A stretch of DNA of 64,000 nucleotides from Indolivaga capnocytophagoides DSM 22835 (GCF_000426485.1 NZ_AUFL01000014.1:62001-126000), one strand, 5' to 3'; numbered from the stretch's first letter, positions 1 to 10,278 are shown. The notes: generated by a model from the letters alone, not told the origin. Numbers and translations: made by a program.

Positions 1-340
1 GCTTCATATCGAAGAATGGCTGATCGGGAGCGAGGGTCGCACCGGGAACATTACCTCCTGCGACATTTACCAATATATCAATTCGTCCGAACTTGTCCAG
101 AATATCTTTCTTACTTTGTTCAAGACTAGTAACATTCATTACATCTGCCTGAATAAAAGTGGCATCTCCTCCCTTAGCCAGAAGCTGAGAGACAAACTTT
201 TCTCCTTTTTCCTTAGAGCGACCTAATACGGCGACTTTAGCACCTTGTTCTGCCAAGTGTTTAGCTATATTTGATCCTAAAACACCATAGCCGCCTGTAA
301 CAACAGCTACTTGTCCTTGTATGCTAAATTGTTCGTTCAT
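1..340 (-). CDS. SDR-family oxidoreductase, probable D-mannonate oxidoreductase (5' part only)
   Basis: Only the first 113 codons are in the window; the gene runs off the left edge. The protein starts MNEQFSIQGQVAVVTGG and shows the classical short-chain dehydrogenase pattern: a TGGYGVLG nucleotide-binding glycine motif near residues 15-22, and VNVAGGN in place of the usual NNAG near residue 95. The start codon overlaps the uxuA stop in an ATGA arrangement, so the two genes are translationally coupled. Bacteroidetes often use an SDR enzyme next to UxuA to interconvert D-fructuronate and D-mannonate with NAD(P)H. The substrate is inferred from this neighbour; the SDR fold is clear. Confidence 0.82.
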   Translation of the reverse strand, partial: MNEQFSIQGQVAVVTGGYGVLGSNIAKHLAEQGAKVAVLGRSKEKGEKFVSQLLAKGGDATFIQADVMNVTSLEQSKKDILDKFGRIDILVNVAGGNVPGATLAPDQPFFDMK

Positions 341-1527
341 TCTTTCAGATCTGCATTAATCATTAATTCTTCATCTACGGTCGCTATCACCCCGTCGAGT
401 TGTGCAAGTGCATACATCCGTCCGAGAAATGAATAGCCGGGATTATAGCCTTTATTCTCATCTCCGAGCATAAGTCGTCCGTGGTCTACCCTCATTGGCA
501 GGCTAGGATTAGCTTTTTCGAATATGCGCACCAGATCAATGAGGTGTCCGCGCCCTTTGAGGTGCGGAGCTTCGATAAAGTTTCCGTTCGAAAGGACGTT
601 CGTGCTTCTCATGTGAATAAAATGAGTTCTTGATGCATACTTTTCGGCAAGAGCCGGAACATCATTGTGTATTCCCGCACTGAGTGATCCTGCGCAGAAT
701 GTTAAGCCATTACGTGGATGATCCACAGCCTTCAGAAACCACTCTATATCTTCGTCACTTGTAACTATCCGTGGCAATCCCAGTAATTGAAAGGGAGGAT
801 CATCCGGATGAACGCATAGGTTTACGTTGTACTTTTCACAAACAGGAATGACCTGTTCTAGGAAATATTTCATGTTTTGACGCAATTGATCTCTGTCGAT
901 GCCGTCATATAAAGCGAGTAACTGCTTGAATTTTTCGACCGGATTGAGCTCTCCCTCTTTGATATTACCATTTATAAAACCTTGGGTTTTTACAATGATT
1001 GTATCAATCAAAGCTTCTTTTTCGGCTTCAGTTATCATTGCTGCGAGGCTTTCAACCTTTTCCAGTTCTTCTGCTGTATAGGCCTTTTCAGCTCCTTTTC
1101 GTTCAAGGATATGACAATCGAAATATGCAAATTTGATCTTATCAAAATACAGCGAAGTGGTTCCATCAGGTGAAGGATAAGATAGATCGGTGCGCACCCA
1201 GTCGATGACAGGCATAAAATTATAGCAAACCGTTCTGATACCTGCCTGTCCTAAATTGGCTATGCTGGTTTTGTATTTCTCGATGAGCTCGTCCCTGTCG
1301 GCTCCTCCGTATTTGATAGACTCACTTACCGGAAGGCTTTCTACGACAGACCAGTGCAGTCCTGCTTCTTCAATGTACCATTTGAGGTTATTGATCGCTT
1401 CCAAAGTCCAGATTTCTCCATTAGGAATGTCGTGTAATGCCGTAACAATGCCTTCAACTCCAATTTGCCTGAGCATAGGGAGGGTTATCTGATCTTTTTT
1501 GCCGAACCATCTCCAAGTTTTTTCCAT
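337..1527 (-). CDS. uxuA: D-mannonate dehydratase UxuA
   Basis: A 396-residue protein that dehydrates D-mannonate to 2-keto-3-deoxy-D-gluconate in hexuronate catabolism; it is a cytosolic Fe/Mn enzyme. It begins MEKTWRWFGKKDQITLPMLR, the conserved UxuA N-terminus, followed by GVEGIVTALHDIPNGE. The metal-site region is visible as NLCVHPDDPP, LTFCAGSLSAG, FIHMRSTN and RVDHGR. I chose the ATG at 1527 over the in-frame TTG at 1533, because family members start at MxKTWRWFG. Its stop overlaps the start of the SDR gene. The length is normal for the family. A substrate link to pectin or glucuronoxylan uronates is likely but is inferred. Confidence 0.95.
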   Translation of the reverse strand: MEKTWRWFGKKDQITLPMLRQIGVEGIVTALHDIPNGEIWTLEAINNLKWYIEEAGLHWSVVESLPVSESIKYGGADRDELIEKYKTSIANLGQAGIRTVCYNFMPVIDWVRTDLSYPSPDGTTSLYFDKIKFAYFDCHILERKGAEKAYTAEELEKVESLAAMITEAEKEALIDTIIVKTQGFINGNIKEGELNPVEKFKQLLALYDGIDRDQLRQNMKYFLEQVIPVCEKYNVNLCVHPDDPPFQLLGLPRIVTSDEDIEWFLKAVDHPRNGLTFCAGSLSAGIHNDVPALAEKYASRTHFIHMRSTNVLSNGNFIEAPHLKGRGHLIDLVRIFEKANPSLPMRVDHGRLMLGDENKGYNPGYSFLGRMYALAQLDGVIATVDEELMINADLKE

Positions 1528-1563
1528 ATGCAATTATATTAGATTTATTTTTTATCTGAAAAG

Positions 1564-1571
1564 CAAAAATA
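1564..1571 (-). promoter_or_regulatory. Candidate -7 box for uxuA
   Basis: Reads TATTTTTG on the minus strand, an exact match to the Bacteroidetes TAnnTTTG -7 element, 36 nt before the uxuA ATG. No TTG box is visible at the usual upstream spacing, so this is a candidate only. Confidence 0.4.
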
Positions 1572-1652
1572 GGAATATAAGTCTATTATTATTCCATTTG
1601 ATTCTGATTATTTATGTTAAAGATCGAAAACATCCTGCCGGATCTCTAAAAA

Positions 1653-1689
1653 ATACGATTGCCGCGGCTCACGCAACAGACAATCGTAT
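1653..1689. repeat. Inverted repeat upstream of uxuA
   Basis: Perfect 9-bp arms ATACGATTG (1653-1661) and CAATCGTAT (1681-1689) around a 19-nt GC-richer loop that contains CCGCGG. It lies upstream of the uxuA promoter candidate and has no T-tract, so it may be an operator. The rest of the 1690-2291 gap is AT-rich and shows me nothing else clear. Confidence 0.4.
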
Positions 1690-2291
1690 GTAAGTAGAGA
1701 ATAAATAGAGTGTTATATAAATCAATCAAAAGAACCAATGTTCCGGGATATGTTTTATATCGCCGGAGAAAGTCAATAAATCTGATTGTTTTGAATTGAT
1801 TCTTCCCATTAGCTGCATATTTTGCAACGTTAAAATTACATATTTAGAAATACTTGAAATGTGTGGAATTCTTTATCTGTTTTATACTATAAAACGCAAC
1901 TTTTCCATAATAAACTGCTTGTTCAGACAGGTTCTTTTGTTGGTAAATCTATGAGTTGTAGGGTGACAAAACTTAATATGTGAATAACTTATGAGACACA
2001 CCAACCTTTATAGATTATTTATTGTCTGGAAAATAGATTGAAATGTTTAATTCCTAATATATGCTGTCTTTTTAATCAAAACCAATCCCTTATACATTAT
2101 CGTTGTTTACGATACAAAAGTACGGATTTATATGAAGATGTAGCAACGTGCTTGAGCCTTCGTCCGATTATTGTTCTTTAATTCTTTATATGGATAATTC
2201 TTTTTGTGATATATAATGAGTTGTCTATTAATTGTTTATTCTTTTTAATTCATTGTTTGGTTGATCAGTTTTTTTCTTTGTTTTTTAACTA

Positions 2292-5200
2292 TCATGATTT
2301 ACTTTTTAACAAAACACTGGGTGATAAACCGAATTGTTTTGTAAAACATCTGGTGAAATATTTAGGGTCATTAAAACCAACTTCGTATGCTATTTCGGCT
2401 ATGGACAGATTTTTGTTTTCCTGATTTTTAAGCAATATTTCACGAGCCAGATTCAAGCGGTAACTTCTTATAAATTGCCCGGCCGACTGCCCTGCCAGAG
2501 TCTGCATCTTTTGGTGCATCAGGCTTTTTGAAACATTCATATCGCGGATAAAATTGCTTACTTCGTAGTCTGGGTTTTTATAGTTCTTTTTTATGATTTC
2601 AAGGGCTTTGCTGAGGAATATATCGTCTTTTGATTGCTTTTCGATATTAAGGTCATCTATGTTCATATACAACCCAAAACGGCGTTGATATAATTTTCGG
2701 GTTTCCAGAATATTATGGATGCGGGTAAGCAATACATCTTCGTCGAATGGCTTATTGAGATATTCATCGACTCCGATCCTGTAACTTGCGAGACGGGTTT
2801 CTTTTGACGTTTTTGCCGTCAGCATCAGGAATGGGATATGTGAAGTGTTAATATCTTCTTTTACTTTCTGCGAAAGTTCCAACCCGTCCATGACAGGCAT
2901 CATGAGGTCGCTGACAATAAAATCAACGCGTTCTTGTTTCATTAATGATACTGCTTCTTCTCCGTTGCCGGCCTCTACTATCCGGTAATAGTCGGATAAT
3001 ATAGATGATATATAGCTTCTCATATCTATGTTGTCTTCGGCAACCAGTATGGTAAGTCTGTCAGATCCCTGTTGATCCGAATCAACAGTCTCTATACCTG
3101 AATGAGTTTCCGTATCTGCGGTTGTCTCCCGTATGATTGTTTCACTATTTGCCTCTTCTGTTTCGAGGGGTAAAAGTATACGGAACGAAGATCCCTTGTT
3201 CGGATTATTCTTTGCATAAATAACACCGTCCTGCAATTCTATGATGTTCTTACATAAGTACAGCCCGATGCCCGTTCCGCTCTGTCCCGATACCGTGTAA
3301 GACGGTTGATTTTTAGATTGATAAAAACGGTCGAATATTCGGGTTATATCTTTGTCTTCTATTCCCTGCCCATCATCCGAGACCGAGATATACAGCTTTT
3401 GTTCTTGCTTCTGGTTGGATATTTTGGTTACATAAATACGGATTATTCCATTTTCGGGAGTGAATTTCAGAGCATTCGACAATAAGTTGGATATTACCTT
3501 GAGCATTGCTTCTTCATCGAACATAATACAGGGATTATCAAGTCTGAAATGTTTCAATATCCTGATATTGCGTTCGTAGGCAAAAGCATCAAAAGGAATA
3601 ATGAGTTCATCCAAAAAAGTAACAAAATTGCCGTTAGTTTGCATTATTCCCATTTGTTCCGATTCTACTTTCCTGAAATCCATTAATTGATTTACCAGAG
3701 AGAGTAAATGTCTCGAATTACGTGATACATATTGCAATTGTTCTATAACCCTTGGGTTGGTACTAAGTTTCAGAGCCTTGTCTATAGGCCCCATGATAAG
3801 AGTGATAGGGGTACGGAACTCATGTGTGATATTTGTGAAAAAGTTAACCTTATCATTCATGGCCTCCTGTATTTTATCAGACATCTTGATCAATTGTTTC
3901 CTTTGATTTAAGATCTTCCCATTCTGTTCGATAAGTATTTCATTCTGGCGTTTCAGTTCCTCTGCCTGATCTACAAGTAAATGTTTTTGATTTTCTAATG
4001 CTTTTGTCCGTTCTATCACTTTATGGTGCAGTTCGTCTTTTTGTTTTTTCAGCATGGATATTCTCCATCGGTACAGTCGGAATATTATAAAAGCTAAAGC
4101 TAATATCGATAACGATATAAACCAGAATGTTTTATAAAAATAGGGTCGTATTTGTATCGTGAGTTCTGTTATATTTCCGTTATCCGGTTTATTGTCCGGC
4201 GATATACTCCGTACCTGTAAACTGTATGTTCCGGGTTGAAGGTTGGTGAAACTGGCAAAACGGCGGTTGCTCGGGACATCCACCCATTTATTGTCGAATC
4301 CCACTAAGCGGTACGAATAAGCTACTGTCTGCGGATTGTCATAATCCAGAGCAGAAAACTCCACCGAAAAAGATTTATCATTTTCGTGCAAGCTGATCCG
4401 GTCTGTGTAAGAAATGTCTTCATGCAGATATTTACCTGTTTCTGTCCAGACTGTTTTGTTTAAAACCTGAAGTTTAGTAAATACCACTCGTGGAGGTTTG
4501 CTGTATGCTGGTTGCTGTCTATTCTGAATCTCGGTCAATCCATTCATACTGCCGAAATATATGGCATGGGTTGACGGAGACTTATAGCTGGCGTTCCAAT
4601 AGAATTGGAGTTCATTCAGCCCGTCGTTTTTTGTATAATTGACTATACGGTTGTTTTGAGGGTTATAAGAAGATATCCCGTAGCCTGTACTCATCCACAT
4701 AGTTCCATGCTGATCTTCGAGTATGCCCAAGACCATATTATTTGCTAACCCCTGATTGGTGGTATATAAGCGGTGTTTCCATCTGCCGTCTGTTTTTTCC
4801 AATATGCAGAAACCATATCCTTTGCTGCCCAGCCATATTTTTCCGTCTTTATTTTGGTATATGCTTGTGACGTTTTTCAAGAACAGGTCATCCATCATTT
4901 TGTCCTGTAGATTGAGGTAGCTTGCGGCGCACCTTACTGTTTGTTTATTCAGCGTGTTGAGGTTTATCATTATCAAGCCGTTTTCTGTACCCGTCCACAG
5001 TATATTATTGCTGTCGATAAAGGCTCCCGGCAGGTTCTTCCGGTTTCGTATTTCCTTAGGCAGGGGAGATAGTATCCGTTCTGAACCCAGATCATAGAAA
5101 CAGATACCTTGCATTGCCCCGATCCATACACCGTTGTTTTTCTTATCGTAATTTAAACTCGAAATATAGGTGAGCTCCATGTTGTTCAATTTCGGTATAA

Positions 5201-6557
5201 TTTGCCTGAAATGAGGTCGTTCTATTGAGGACAGATTGAGTATGTTAAGCCCCTTTCCCCATGTCCCGATCCACAGGTTATTATTTCCGTCTTCTTCCAG
5301 AGCACTCACTGTATTGTGGCTGAGAAGCCCTTCTTCGTATGTGTAGTGTCTGAATTCCGATTCGCCTTTTCGTTTCAGATTTAACCCTCCTTCTACCGAA
5401 CCTACCCACAGATTACCCATATTATCTTCTGTAATTGCATTAACAGGATTAGACGAAATAGAGCTGCGGTCTTTGTCACTATGAATATAATTATGAATGA
5501 TGAGCCGAGGTAAAGTCATTTTATTGATTCCTCCTGCTTCCGTCCCTATCCATAAAACGTTTCCATCGGATAGCAGGCAATTGATAAAGTCACTGTTTAT
5601 TGTTTGGGTATTTGTTGTGTGCGAGATCCGCTCGAATCTATCTGTTGACGGATCGTAAAAGTTTAAGCCTCTCAGGGTGCTGATTACAAAAGATCCGTCC
5701 TGAGTGACGGCAAAGTCGGTTATCATGTTCTGAGTAAGTGTTTCGGGGTCATATTCCGAATGAAAATACCATTTGGATTCCTGCGTTGCCGCATTGTATT
5801 TAAACAGTCCCCTGTCTGTGCCTATCCAGATATGATTTTTGACTTTGATAATGGATGATATTGTACATTCTTTTCCAAAATCGGGAAGTCCCGGAGCCGG
5901 ATGTAAAAACAAAATACCGTCTTCCGATACAGTGGCATTATAAACGACACCTTGTCTTGCAACCCATACTTCATTGTCGATTTCTACGAGTCCTGTAAAA
6001 GTTGTATTGTCTCCCTTGTTTAATCTTTTGTTTAGGGTCAGTACGTCTTTTACTGTACCGGATGTATCGAAACTGATTCTGTAAATCTTATTATCGCCTG
6101 TAATCCATACGTTTCCTTTGTTGTCTTTATGAACGGAATGGAGGTCATTTCCCCCGATACGTGATATTTTCTGGTTCTCGGTTATGGCATTGCTCTTTTG
6201 CATTGCCTTCAGGTCGATAATATCTAAGCCTAAATCGGATATGATCCATAATCTGTTGAAATTATCTTCACAGGTCTTTCTTACGAAATTACTTTTGAGG
6301 GCGACGGGTGAACTGTTTACATCGAGTTTAATAAACTCATATCCGTCATATCTTGATAATCCACCGCCTTGTGTCGAAACCCATAGGAATCCTTTACTGT
6401 CTTTATACAGATCATCGATGAAATTGATAGGCAAACCTTCGTCGATCGAAATAGTACTGAATACATATTTTGACAGTGTATTATTAAGTGCATAATGTTT
6501 TAGCGGATAAATTATCCAGGAAAGAAAGACGATGAAAAAGACAAAAATACCTTTCAT
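2292..6557 (-). CDS. Hybrid two-component system regulator (HTCS1)
   Basis: A 1421-residue one-protein signal system. An N-terminal hydrophobic signal (residues 1-25) precedes a long periplasmic two-propeller region of repeated LWxGT/VWIGT Reg_prop motifs (about 40-700), then a Y_Y_Y domain (about 720-800) and a transmembrane helix near 817. A coiled linker leads to a HisKA domain with NITHEFRTP (His near 912), an HATPase domain with GTGIGLYLCKNI, a receiver with SDLMMPVMDG (Asp near 1216) and a C-terminal AraC-type HTH (about 1320-1421). Such proteins bind oligosaccharides in the periplasm and activate the neighbouring glycan genes. It is divergent from the GH43/GH51/GH43 set, so alpha-1,5-arabino-oligosaccharide is the likely signal (inference). 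Confidence 0.95.
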   Translation of the reverse strand: MKGIFVFFIVFLSWIIYPLKHYALNNTLSKYVFSTISIDEGLPINFIDDLYKDSKGFLWVSTQGGGLSRYDGYEFIKLDVNSSPVALKSNFVRKTCEDNFNRLWIISDLGLDIIDLKAMQKSNAITENQKISRIGGNDLHSVHKDNKGNVWITGDNKIYRISFDTSGTVKDVLTLNKRLNKGDNTTFTGLVEIDNEVWVARQGVVYNATVSEDGILFLHPAPGLPDFGKECTISSIIKVKNHIWIGTDRGLFKYNAATQESKWYFHSEYDPETLTQNMITDFAVTQDGSFVISTLRGLNFYDPSTDRFERISHTTNTQTINSDFINCLLSDGNVLWIGTEAGGINKMTLPRLIIHNYIHSDKDRSSISSNPVNAITEDNMGNLWVGSVEGGLNLKRKGESEFRHYTYEEGLLSHNTVSALEEDGNNNLWIGTWGKGLNILNLSSIERPHFRQIIPKLNNMELTYISSLNYDKKNNGVWIGAMQGICFYDLGSERILSPLPKEIRNRKNLPGAFIDSNNILWTGTENGLIMINLNTLNKQTVRCAASYLNLQDKMMDDLFLKNVTSIYQNKDGKIWLGSKGYGFCILEKTDGRWKHRLYTTNQGLANNMVLGILEDQHGTMWMSTGYGISSYNPQNNRIVNYTKNDGLNELQFYWNASYKSPSTHAIYFGSMNGLTEIQNRQQPAYSKPPRVVFTKLQVLNKTVWTETGKYLHEDISYTDRISLHENDKSFSVEFSALDYDNPQTVAYSYRLVGFDNKWVDVPSNRRFASFTNLQPGTYSLQVRSISPDNKPDNGNITELTIQIRPYFYKTFWFISLSILALAFIIFRLYRWRISMLKKQKDELHHKVIERTKALENQKHLLVDQAEELKRQNEILIEQNGKILNQRKQLIKMSDKIQEAMNDKVNFFTNITHEFRTPITLIMGPIDKALKLSTNPRVIEQLQYVSRNSRHLLSLVNQLMDFRKVESEQMGIMQTNGNFVTFLDELIIPFDAFAYERNIRILKHFRLDNPCIMFDEEAMLKVISNLLSNALKFTPENGIIRIYVTKISNQKQEQKLYISVSDDGQGIEDKDITRIFDRFYQSKNQPSYTVSGQSGTGIGLYLCKNIIELQDGVIYAKNNPNKGSSFRILLPLETEEANSETIIRETTADTETHSGIETVDSDQQGSDRLTILVAEDNIDMRSYISSILSDYYRIVEAGNGEEAVSLMKQERVDFIVSDLMMPVMDGLELSQKVKEDINTSHIPFLMLTAKTSKETRLASYRIGVDEYLNKPFDEDVLLTRIHNILETRKLYQRRFGLYMNIDDLNIEKQSKDDIFLSKALEIIKKNYKNPDYEVSNFIRDMNVSKSLMHQKMQTLAGQSAGQFIRSYRLNLAREILLKNQENKNLSIAEIAYEVGFNDPKYFTRCFTKQFGLSPSVLLKSKS

Positions 6558-6634
6558 GGCGATTACAGTTAAACAGGCTCTTGGTGACGTTTTTTATTTT
6601 ATGAATCTACTCTGTTATACAGGTGATTAAAGAT

Positions 6635-6654
6635 GAAAAGGTAACAAAAGTTAC
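6635..6654 (-). promoter_or_regulatory. Tandem GTNACCTTT element upstream of HTCS1
   Basis: On the minus strand it reads GTAACTTTTGTTACCTTTTC, two imperfect copies of a 9-nt unit, ending 77 nt before the HTCS1 ATG in sense orientation. The core can also be read as the inverted repeat GTAAC-N4-GTTAC. Similar elements precede the DPP-like peptidase, HTCS2 and tenA genes. Confidence 0.4.
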
Positions 6655-6912
6655 GTATGAAATGTATTTTTTTTATGCCATCTTTTTTTTGCTTGGACAT
6701 CTGATTTGCCCCTGCAATTTGATTTAATGACTGACCTTGTATTCAAATTTAAAAGATCTCATCTTATAGATAAAAATTGATATTATATGACAGCAAATAT
6801 TCGGTGATATATTTCGGGATCAATAACACAGATCTAAGACCTTTAGTAAAGATATATATTCTTCTCAAAAAAGAAAAACGATAATCTGGCGAGGATACTC
6901 AATTTGGCTATA

Positions 6913-6969
6913 TGTTCACCCAAAATGGAAATTTGTCCACCTTTATTTCTTTTGTAGGATCTATTTTTG
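6913..6969 (+). promoter_or_regulatory. Candidate activator site and -7 box for the first GH43 gene
   Basis: TGTTCACC (6913-6920) and TGTCCACC (6934-6941) are near-identical direct repeats exactly 21 nt apart, a spacing typical of AraC-type proteins on one DNA face. TATTTTTG (6962-6969) matches the TAnnTTTG -7 box, 37 nt before the ATG. The arrangement fits activation by the AraC domain of HTCS1. It is a pattern match only. The rest of the 6558-7006 gap is AT-rich with no further gene. Confidence 0.35.
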
Positions 6970-7006
6970 TCGTTGCTAACTTGCTTAGATACCATAAACT
7001 CCGATT

Positions 7007-7984
7007 ATGATAAAATTGATACTCTCTTTTCTTCTTTTAAGTGCGTGTTCTTTTCTCTATAGTATGAGAGGAGCCGTTCAGGATACTACATTTGTTGTAG
7101 ACGGTAATCCGATCATTAAACATAAATATACCGCCGATCCGGCAGCTTTAGTATATAACGATAAAGTGTATCTGTATGCCGGACACGATGAGTGCCCTGT
7201 CCCTGAATACAGGTATGAGATAAATGAATGGCTTGTATTTTCGTCTGATGATATGATTACATGGACAGAACATGCTGTTCCTCTAACACCGAAGGCATTT
7301 AGCTGGGCAAAAGGTGAAGCATGGGCTTCTCAAGTAATTGAGCGTAATGGTAAATTTTATTGGTACGTAACAGTCGAACATGGTTCTGTACATGGTAAGT
7401 CGATAGGTGTTGCTGTAGCAGATAACCCGTTAGGGCCGTTTGTTGATGCGAGAGGCTCTGCACTTATTGTAAATGACATGACTACCCAATATACTAAAAT
7501 CTCGTGGGACGATATAGACCCTACGGTGTGGATAGATGATGACGGACAGGCATACCTTATATGGGGAAATACCCAATGTTATTACGCAAAACTGAAAGAT
7601 AATATGATAGAGCTCGACGGGCCAGTTATGCCTATTCATTTGGATCATTTTACCGAAGCCCCGTGGATACATAAGCGTAATGACTGGTATTATTTATCAT
7701 ACGCCCAGTTCTTCCCCGAAAAGATAGGGTATTCTATGAGCCGCAGTATAAACGGACCTTGGGAATATAAAGGAATTCTGAATGAAATAGCAGGTAATTC
7801 TAATACCAATCATCAGTCTATTATCGAATTTAAAGGCGAATGGTATTTTATTTACCACAATGGAGCAGTTGAGCCTCATGGAGGAAGTTTCCGTCGTTCG
7901 GTATGTATTGATCGGCTTTATTATAGCAATGACGGAACCTTGAAGAGAGTACAAATGACATCGGAAGGATTAACCGTAAAGTAA
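7007..7984 (+). CDS. GH43 family glycosidase, lipoprotein, probable alpha-L-arabinofuranosidase
   Basis: A 325-residue five-bladed propeller glycosidase. The N-terminus has a lipoprotein signal with the lipobox LSAC near residue 14, so it is probably membrane-anchored. The three GH43 acidic residues are visible: Asp in YTADPAAL (general base), Asp in WDDIDPTVW (pKa modulator) and Glu in FTEAPWIH (general acid). There is no accessory domain. It is the first gene of the run divergent from HTCS1 and is followed by GH51 and another GH43. This context suggests removal of arabinose from arabinan or arabino-oligosaccharides. Many GH43 subfamilies are beta-xylosidases or mixed, so substrate certainty is moderate. 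Confidence 0.88.
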   Translation: MIKLILSFLLLSACSFLYSMRGAVQDTTFVVDGNPIIKHKYTADPAALVYNDKVYLYAGHDECPVPEYRYEINEWLVFSSDDMITWTEHAVPLTPKAFSWAKGEAWASQVIERNGKFYWYVTVEHGSVHGKSIGVAVADNPLGPFVDARGSALIVNDMTTQYTKISWDDIDPTVWIDDDGQAYLIWGNTQCYYAKLKDNMIELDGPVMPIHLDHFTEAPWIHKRNDWYYLSYAQFFPEKIGYSMSRSINGPWEYKGILNEIAGNSNTNHQSIIEFKGEWYFIYHNGAVEPHGGSFRRSVCIDRLYYSNDGTLKRVQMTSEGLTVK

Positions 7985-8207
7985 TCAATTTATACTGATC
8001 TTATTTTAGATACTCAAATACTGACTTGTTGATTATGGATTTTTTCTGTTGATGGTAGAGTTATTTAAAAATAAATGTAAAAAACACACTGAATATATTG
8101 GCGTGAAAGTTTTAATGCTTATTTTAGAGTCCTTGAAGCATCATGTTGCTAGTTCCTTAAATAGAAAAATCCATTAATATATATTAAAACCAATTATTTA
8201 ATCAATC

Positions 8208-10178
8208 ATGAAAAATCTCTGTAAAGCATTAAGCATTGCTTGTCTTCTCGGGATAACGCAGGCCGGATACTCTCAACAGTCGCCGTCTTACGATCTGACA
8301 CTCGATACGAAAAAAGCAGGCACAGCGATTCAATCAACTATGTACGGTTTGTTCTTCGAAGACATAAACTTTGCTGCCGATGGCGGTTTGTATGCTGAGT
8401 TAGTGAAGAACCGTTCTTTTGATTTTCCTCAAAGCCTGATGGGATGGTATGCCTTTGGTAAGGTTGAAGTAAAAAATGACAATCCACTATTCGATAAAAA
8501 TCCGAATTATGTAGTTTTATCCGATCCCGGACATCCTCATAAGCGTACCGGAATAGAGAATGAAGGATTCAGAGGTATGGGATTCAAAAAAAATGAGTCA
8601 TATCGTTTTACTGTCTGGGCAAAATCTCTTAATACAGTAGAAAATCAAGGCATAAGAATCGATTTACTGGATTCAAAGAATGACATTCTTAATACTCAGA
8701 AATTAGTGATAAACTCTTCCGAATGGAAGAAATACGAGATAGTACTTACTCCCAAAGAAACAGACGCAAAAGGACGCCTGCGTATTTTCCTTGATTCTAA
8801 AGGATCTGTTGCTTTGGAACATGTTTCGTTGTTTCCGATAGATACATACAAAGGTCGTGAAAACGGACTGAGAAAAGATTTGGCGGAAGCCTTAGCTGAT
8901 ATTCATCCCGGAATTTTTCGTTTCCCCGGAGGATGTATTGTCGAAGGTACAGATCTGGATACCCGTTACAATTGGAAAAATACAGTTGGTGCAGTTGAAA
9001 ACAGACCAGTGAACGAGAACCGTTGGCATTATACATTCCCTCACCGTTTTTATCCTGATTATTATCAGAGTTACGGACTTGGATTCTATGAATACTTTCT
9101 ACTTTCTGAAGATATCGGAGCTGAACCCTTGCCTGTTGTTAGCTGCGGATTGTCTTGTCAGTATCAGAATGATAAGGAAGAGTGCCATGTGCCATTGAGC
9201 GAATTGGATTCTTATGTACAGGATGCTCTTGATTTGATTGAATTTGCAAACGGTCCTGTTACATCCAAATGGGGTAAGGTGCGTGCTGATATGGGGCATC
9301 CTGCTCCGTTCAATATGAAATATATAGGTGTAGGTAACGAGCAATGGGGCGATGAATATGTACAACGTCTTGCTCCTTTTGTGAAGGCAATACGAGCTAA
9401 GTATCCGGAAATTAAAATAGTAGGAAGTTCAGGACCTTCGGCTGATGGAAAAGACTTTGATTACCTGTGGCCTGAAATGAAAAAACTAAAAGTGGATTTG
9501 GTTGACGAGCATTACTATAAAGATCCTGAGTGGTTCTTGAAAAGTGCCAGTCGTTATGATAATTATGATCGTAAAGGACCTGCTGTATTTGCCGGAGAGT
9601 ATGCTTGCCATGTTCCAAGCCGGGCTAATAATTTCCAGTCGGCACTGTACGAAGCTGCATTTATGACCGGACTTGAGCGTAATGCTGATATTGTGCACAT
9701 GTGTACTTATGCTCCATTGTTGGCTCATGTGGATGCATGGCAATGGAGACCCGATATGATCTGGTTTGATAACCTGACTTCGATGAAGACTCCTAACTAT
9801 TATATTCAGCAGATGTATGCTCAGAATAAAGGAACGAATACCGCTGCCCTGACTAGAAATAATCTTCCGGTATCGGGACAGGATGGTATTTATGCTTCTG
9901 CGGTATATGATAAAGACGAAAATTGCTATATCATAAAAGTCGCTAATACGAGCCCAGACTCAAAAGATATCAATGTTACGCTGACCGGATTGAAGAAGAA
10001 TGCAGTTATTTCGTTAGGTGATTGTGTTGAATTAAAATCTTCAAGCCTTGACGATGTAAATACTTTGGCACAGCCTGCTAATATTACACCGCAAAAAACA
10101 TCAGCACGTATTGAAGGAAATACCCTGAAAGTATTTGCCAAAGGCTTATCTTTTGCTTTCTATAAAGTAAAACTATAA
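8208..10178 (+). CDS. GH51 alpha-L-arabinofuranosidase
   Basis: A 656-residue secreted enzyme with a cleavable signal peptide ending near QAGYSQQ. MYGLFFEDINFAADGGLYAE is the conserved start of the GH51 catalytic domain. Residues of roughly 85-215 look like an inserted CBM4/9-type beta-sandwich (FRGMGFKKNESYRFTVWAK). The acid/base Glu lies in GVGNEQWG and the nucleophile Glu in VFAGEYACH. The C-terminal beta domain ends SFAFYKVKL. GH51 enzymes release terminal alpha-1,2/1,3/1,5-linked arabinofuranose from arabinan and arabinoxylan oligosaccharides. It lies 223 nt after the GH43 gene and is followed by a strong terminator. Its product feeds the ara operon downstream. Confidence 0.95.
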   Translation: MKNLCKALSIACLLGITQAGYSQQSPSYDLTLDTKKAGTAIQSTMYGLFFEDINFAADGGLYAELVKNRSFDFPQSLMGWYAFGKVEVKNDNPLFDKNPNYVVLSDPGHPHKRTGIENEGFRGMGFKKNESYRFTVWAKSLNTVENQGIRIDLLDSKNDILNTQKLVINSSEWKKYEIVLTPKETDAKGRLRIFLDSKGSVALEHVSLFPIDTYKGRENGLRKDLAEALADIHPGIFRFPGGCIVEGTDLDTRYNWKNTVGAVENRPVNENRWHYTFPHRFYPDYYQSYGLGFYEYFLLSEDIGAEPLPVVSCGLSCQYQNDKEECHVPLSELDSYVQDALDLIEFANGPVTSKWGKVRADMGHPAPFNMKYIGVGNEQWGDEYVQRLAPFVKAIRAKYPEIKIVGSSGPSADGKDFDYLWPEMKKLKVDLVDEHYYKDPEWFLKSASRYDNYDRKGPAVFAGEYACHVPSRANNFQSALYEAAFMTGLERNADIVHMCTYAPLLAHVDAWQWRPDMIWFDNLTSMKTPNYYIQQMYAQNKGTNTAALTRNNLPVSGQDGIYASAVYDKDENCYIIKVANTSPDSKDINVTLTGLKKNAVISLGDCVELKSSSLDDVNTLAQPANITPQKTSARIEGNTLKVFAKGLSFAFYKVKL

Positions 10179-10230
10179 CTACAAGATAATAAGAATTCAT
10201 ATTGATGATTCTTAATCTCTTATAGAAAAG

Positions 10231-10278
10231 ACAATCAGGATAATTAGTTAGTTTATTATCCTGATTGTTCTTCTTTCT
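10231..10278 (+). terminator. Intrinsic terminator after the GH51 gene
   Basis: A 13-bp perfect stem, ACAATCAGGATAA (10231-10243) with TTATCCTGATTGT (10256-10268), followed by the T/C-rich tract TCTTCTTTCT. It separates the GH51 gene from the next GH43, which therefore needs its own promoter. Confidence 0.75.
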
